Part shown: positions 59,462 through 64,000 of the stretch, piece by piece
Numbering within the stretch: position 1 is the first letter of the stretch
Layout of the letters: each line of letters starts with the position of its first letter
Made by a program: the position numbers and the translations under genes
Notes under the pieces: generated by a model
Database searches by the model: none
What the model was told of the DNA's origin: nothing
The model's input: the letters and a program-made list of their open reading frames with translations, nothing else
Assembly (NCBI GenBank): GCA_030737875.1
Contig: CM060910.1
Coordinates: 620,571,303 to 620,635,302 of the forward strand
Reading direction: 5' to 3'
Length of the DNA stretch: 64,000 nucleotides
Source of the DNA: Allium sativum
Taxonomy: Eukaryota > Streptophyta > Magnoliopsida > Asparagales > Amaryllidaceae

Positions 59462-60612
59462 CACTACAACAAATTGACTATATTACAACAGTGGAAAACC
59501 GTTGTAAAATACATTTTACAACGGTGGGGAAACCATCGTACATTAAGAAGTTATAATAAACTAAAATCTTTTACAACTGTTTTGCACCATTGCGACACCG
59601 TTGTGATATGTATATTTTACAACTGTTTTCCACCGTTGTAATAAACTTTATTTCAACTATTATGCGCGGTTGTTGTTATAACTTTTACAACTATTTATAA
59701 CCATTGTGATATATTTTATTACAACTATTATTTTACAGTTGTAATATTTCCACAAATTATATGTATAATTTATATATATATTATGTATATCTATATGTGT
59801 GTCAATAAATAGATAAATAACATAAGAAATATATGTAAGTTTAAAGGCATCATGATCCATCCATTAATAAAAATCACAACTAATTTATATCTAGAATACG
59901 ATTTATAAGTCATATACCACATAAATATGTATAAAATTACAACTGTCCTCCTCATTTTCCACTGAAAGCCTTTAACCCAAGTACAAAGATCATTTGCCTA
60001 TGAAATCTACAAAGCTCATTTTCTTTTGGAATGTAATTGGCCTCCACCATATGCTATCCTCATATCTTCCATTCACATCAGGAATTGCCTCCAATGTCTA
60101 CAAAGCTCATTTGCCTTTGAAACCTACAAAGCTGAATTATACATACAAATAAATATCTTGGTACTTTTATTCAACAAGAATCAAAGAAAAACAAATTGTT
60201 TAAAAGAATGTGTAGACAAATGTGGCTATATGAGAGAAGATATGAACATTAAATCTTTAATGTTTTTTAAAAACAAAAATAGACACAAAACATGTTACCT
60301 ATAACATTAGTAATCACTTTTGTAATCTTCTGACCTGCAAGTGCTTATGTAATCTCTCTTACTCTTGCAATCCATTTAGCAGCTTCCCACACTCCCACCC
60401 TAATGTCATTTTATGATGGTGTTACCAATGCTGAAGGATAGCACAAACCTGATAGTATATTATCATAAGGGGAATAAGTTCAAATAATCTCAAAATCAAT
60501 TTTGTGTTTAGAATCACCAAATTCTTCATAATCTAAAGTAGTGAGGGTTAAGTCTGGATCTAACCTATCGTAACATATCGTTGTTGCTAGGCAGTAGTCT
60601 ACAAGAGCTGCT
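59462..60612 (+). mobile_element. CACTA (En/Spm-type) DNA transposon end, H
   Basis: The sequence starts CACTACAACAAAT, a typical CACTA terminal inverted repeat. It is followed to about 59745 by a cluster of subterminal repeats in both orientations of the type TTACAAC.GTTTTCCACCGT and ACCGTTGTAA, as expected for transposase-binding sites. The 3-bp target duplication would be TAT or similar. From 59760 to 60612 the sequence is AT-rich with no transposase; direct repeats TCTACAAAGCTCAT occur at 60006 and 60095. The inverse terminus was not found before LTR I begins, so the element is cut or continues off-window. Confidence 0.75.
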
Positions 60613-62990
60613 TGTGGCGACCCGTGCTTCCCATAAAGGAAAGAACGGATTGCTTCGAGAACACGACAAATCAGAATGGAAACAGAAGAACATTTTATTG
60701 CTTACTACAAAAATTACATCAGAGTACAAGAATATAACAGAGTATAAATGAATAAATATTATACAACAGAAAATATCAGAGTTTAAATTACATTCAAATA
60801 CATAGCAGTGGAAAAATAATACAAAACATAACTGAAAGAATTACACGGATACAGAGCTTTCCGAATATCCCTTCAACTATAAACCAGGATCCTGTGAATA
60901 TAATATCTGCAAAACTCAACTACTAGCTGCCTATGTGAAAAATATGGGCACCCAAAGTTTAGGTTAAAATAATAAACTCGAGGTTAGTCATGTGACTGGT
61001 GTGAGAACTAAAACAATTATTTAAAACTTTACTTTAAAATGAGGTAAATCAAGGGAACACGCCATATAATAGGGATCGAGTTTACCCCCAAGAATATCAA
61101 TGCGTAAAACAAACAGCGCAATGCTAAATAAAGAAAAATGAAGCTATTATAAGACTCAGTTCCCATCACACAATGCAACGCAAGACGGACGATAGAGTTT
61201 TACCTTATAATAGCCAAATATGCTTGATACATTTAAAAAAAATCTTTTATTATTACTATAAGTGAAGAAATCAACTTCAAATATAAATGTATTAATCATA
61301 GACGACATGAGTGCCCCATCCCACTATGTCACCATATATAATATACAATCAAAACCAAAAAATATCGAATTTGGAAATTGGATTTCCATCATGGTGGCTC
61401 CTGATCCAAAAGATCTATCGCGTAGTACAATTCCCAACGGCTTACGTCGCAGGCATGCGAAAACACCGTAATGCACATCCGCACTATCCAGGAAACAAGT
61501 TACCGCGGCTTACGTACAAGCATTGGAAAACACCGCAAACTCTATCCTTCTGGGAAGCCGGGGGTGTGCCCTATCCCTACTAGTATGGAGCGACCACACC
61601 CAGTATCACCTCGGTCGACCGAATCCATGACAACCCATAGGTTGTCTATCCTCATCTCAAAAGCATGCTGATCTAACCATCAGTTTGCCACCGTACCCGT
61701 GTGTGAGGCTCGCGAATTAACGCTACACAAAGCTGTGCTGTATTAAAGCTATGCTTTGATCATCATCCAACAAACTTTGCTTTTCAACAAAAGTTTGGAT
61801 CACTACATCTCAGCATGCCACACTATCAATCCATACCGTACCACTTATTTCTGCCGATATATAACCTCTAAGCTCGTACGTCTCAGAGAAGGGTATTAAG
61901 CAAGAAAATAAATTCTCCGCCACCAAACAGATATATATTTAGCAGAGATCAACGAATACAGTATAAAGGAATACAATGTTAGACACACCATCCATTTACA
62001 AGTCCGTTCTCGGTCTGAACGAAACTAGAGGCACCTTATTCCTCGTACCGTATGTCCAATACAGGAGAGAGGCCCTCGCATATCCGTACAATCAACAAGT
62101 TCATCCGGACGGCTACCACTATAGCCCCTTAAATGTAGCTACTCCAATCATGAGCAACAGTAGTAACCCATCCATTTGATGTGAAGATCGTCGGTCAAGT
62201 ACCGTCTTCAATCTCTTCAACTTTTAGTCATATCAGTTATTCAGAATGGGTTAGACCCGGCCGTTCTAAATAACTCGCGTATCTTATAGTCAAGTGTTAT
62301 AACAATACATCATACGCCTCATTCCAATCCAGAATATCCTTTTATTCAAATATTCTCATCAGTAGGGAATAGGTCCCATTAATTTTATCAAAGATAAATT
62401 CTTTCAAATTTATTCTTTAATCTTCCTTTGGAAAACAACCATATTAAGGTTTTCCAAACTAGTCGGGTTAGCGAACTACACTGAAATAATCATTTATTTT
62501 ATTTCCCAATCCCAACCTATTCATCCCATGGAGCAAAACCGGTAATACTCCATATCTAACACCACCGTGTTATCGGCAAATAGTAATTACCATTTCACGT
62601 TCAAATCTAATTAATGATTTAGCTATCGCCTGGAGTAAAAATTGTGGTACTCCATTTTCGACCATTTTCTTGAATTGATAATTTTAATTACCACATTCAC
62701 TTTTCAATCTAATCAAAGATTCATTAAAACTCCATTTAATTTTAATCTTCCCAAAAATCAATATTAATGGTTATTCAAAGCTAAGAAATTAATCTTATCT
62801 TTAACTGGGTTAAAGAAACAATGTCATTTAAAACACGTTACACGATAAACCCAAAATCACATTCCATTAATTATGGAATCTTCACGTAAAAACAAATCAA
62901 TATACAATCGATATCAATTTCCGTATCTGACTAATAATAAAAACAGAATAACGACAAAGCCTTTTAAATTCCATATATATTAATAGTCTT
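60613..62990 (-). mobile_element. Giant LTR I, U5-side part
   Basis: In plus coordinates it starts TGTGGCGACCCG and runs parallel to E 37330-39650 and A 6921-9300: U5 stem block (60946-61007), shared block (61120-62300), hairpin ladder (62528-62852). From about 61340 to 61680 its sequence differs from E in a patch. At 62991 another family member begins, so I is probably interrupted by J; the remainder lies beyond the window. Confidence 0.75.
62528..62852 (-). other. Hairpin ladder in LTR I
   Basis: The first hairpin is ATGGAG/CTCCAT where D has ATGAAG/CTTCAT, a compensatory pair change. TAACACC/GGTGTTA and GGAGTA/TACTCC follow in decayed or intact form, then one GGGTT...AACCC hairpin. Confidence 0.55.
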
Positions 62991-64000
62991 TGACACGACC
63001 CGAACTTCCCCGTGAAGGAAAGCCCGGATAGCGTTGAGGACAAGACATAATAGAACGTAGACAGAAGAACATTTCATTGTTATTACAACAATTCCATCAG
63101 ATACAAGAATATACAGAGTATAAATGAATAAATTACATTCGATAAACATCAGAGATTACGATAAATTACATAGTAGTGGAAAAATATACAAAACACAACT
63201 GAAAGTAATACACGGATACAGAGCTTTCCGGATATTATTCCAGCTATAAACCAAGTTCCTGTGAATATAAATCTGCAAAACCAAAACTACTAGTTGCCCG
63301 TGTGGAAAATAGGGGCACCCAGAGTTTAGGTTAAAACAATAAACTCCAGGTCAGTCATGTGACTAGTGTGAGAACTAAAACAGTTATTTAAAACTTTACT
63401 TCAAAAGAGAGTAATTCAAGGGAAAATAAAGCTATTATAAGACCCAGGTCCCATGACACAATGCAACACAAGCCGGAGGATAGGGTTTTCCCTTATAATA
63501 GTCAAACATGCTTGGTACGTTTAAAAAAATCATTTGATACTATTATAAGTGTATAGTGTCAAAACAATTTCAATCATAAATATCAATCATAGGCGGCATG
63601 GGTACCATATATCATGTCGCCATTCTAGTTCTACAATTAAAACCACAATATCATGTATTGGAAATTGGATTTCCATCATGAGTCGAGGCAAGGGGCAAGC
63701 TCCTCTCCGTTCAAAACACTCTAGCAAATGCCTCGGGACCACACACAGCAATCCCTGGATCCTCCAAGGCCGATCCTCTCTTACTTTTGAGGATTGGCAA
63801 TTCCTGAACACACGTTTCCCGGTCCTTACAGACCTATATCCGAGGAGCCTCTCATTCCAACAACCACACAGGTGAAAAGTATATAAATGTCAGGGCTGGT
63901 AGGTCACTGACACCACCATAGCTAGAAAGAAACGTCGTGCACTCCTTGGTTCCTTATCCCGTTTTTGACTCATACCGAGGTGTGAGGCTCGCGAATCCAT
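62991..64000 (-). mobile_element. Giant LTR J, truncated by window end
   Basis: It starts TGACACGACCCG and closely follows E from 37330: GAAGAACATTTCATTG, U5 stem block (63313-63373), CCCAGGTCCCAT and the following blocks. It lacks ~90 bp present in E at about 37770-37860, and differs from I more than from E. Whether it is solo or part of a whole element cannot be seen. Confidence 0.75.

Noticed and set aside
1..64000. tRNA, rRNA or intact host genes
   Set aside because: No cloverleaf-like sequence with an intact anticodon arm, no rRNA similarity and no multi-exon coding pattern was seen on either strand by eye; a computed search could still find a small non-coding RNA.

Overview
This window is intergenic DNA from a large, AT-rich plant nuclear genome, probably a eudicot. 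The evidence is an LTR retrotransposon with a primer-binding site matching plant initiator tRNA-Met (TGGTATCAGAGC), TATAAATA-type promoters, AAACCCTA boxes, a CACTA-type DNA transposon end and many layers of nested LTR insertions. I found no intact host gene, tRNA, rRNA or CRISPR array. The only protein-coding remnants are two broken Ty3/gypsy-like gag genes. The species cannot be named from this.

Layout. 1-305 is the end of an LTR whose element lies off the left edge. It apparently inserted into element A (306-12861, minus strand), which has ~5.9 kb LTRs around a 1.05 kb non-coding interior. 12862-18537 is most of another giant LTR (B1, plus strand). 18538-18776 and 45608-46023 are two halves of one gag pseudogene (element X, minus strand, 5' LTR 46163-46884). 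They are split by a ~6.0 kb solo LTR (C, 18777-45607) flanked by a perfect ACAAC duplication. C was itself hit twice: by a complete 14.4 kb element D (22449-36831, plus strand, 6.6-6.7 kb LTRs, 1.04 kb interior, intact PBS and polypurine tract) and by solo LTR E (37330-43786, minus strand, perfect ATTAT duplication). Element Y (about 46885-57466, minus strand, ~1 kb LTRs, gag only) follows. Its 3' LTR is interrupted by solo LTR F (47456-53372, minus strand). 57467-58777 is unassigned. An LTR start (G, 58778) is interrupted by a CACTA transposon end (H, 59462), which is followed by giant LTR I (60613), which abuts giant LTR J (62991 to the window end).

The main theme is a superfamily of giant-LTR elements with almost no interior. 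Their LTRs (5.9-6.7 kb) carry an ordered set of features: extended ~11-12 bp terminal inverted repeats (TGTAAnnACCCG), a duplicated ~150-160 bp U3 module with a CGACGAAAC core, a TATA box (B1 and C), a GC-rich leader-like island, a 15-nt palindrome (GTGAGAAnTTCTCAC) that overlaps a splice-donor-like AGGTGAGT in B1 and C, a GGTGCT/AGCACC hairpin, lineage-specific 27-bp arrays, a ladder of about nine consecutive hairpins, and a conserved U5 stem-loop block. Several hairpins show paired changes between copies, so a structured, selected RNA or DNA function is a reasonable hypothesis. Alignments, identity values and insertion ages could not be computed; all comparisons are by eye.
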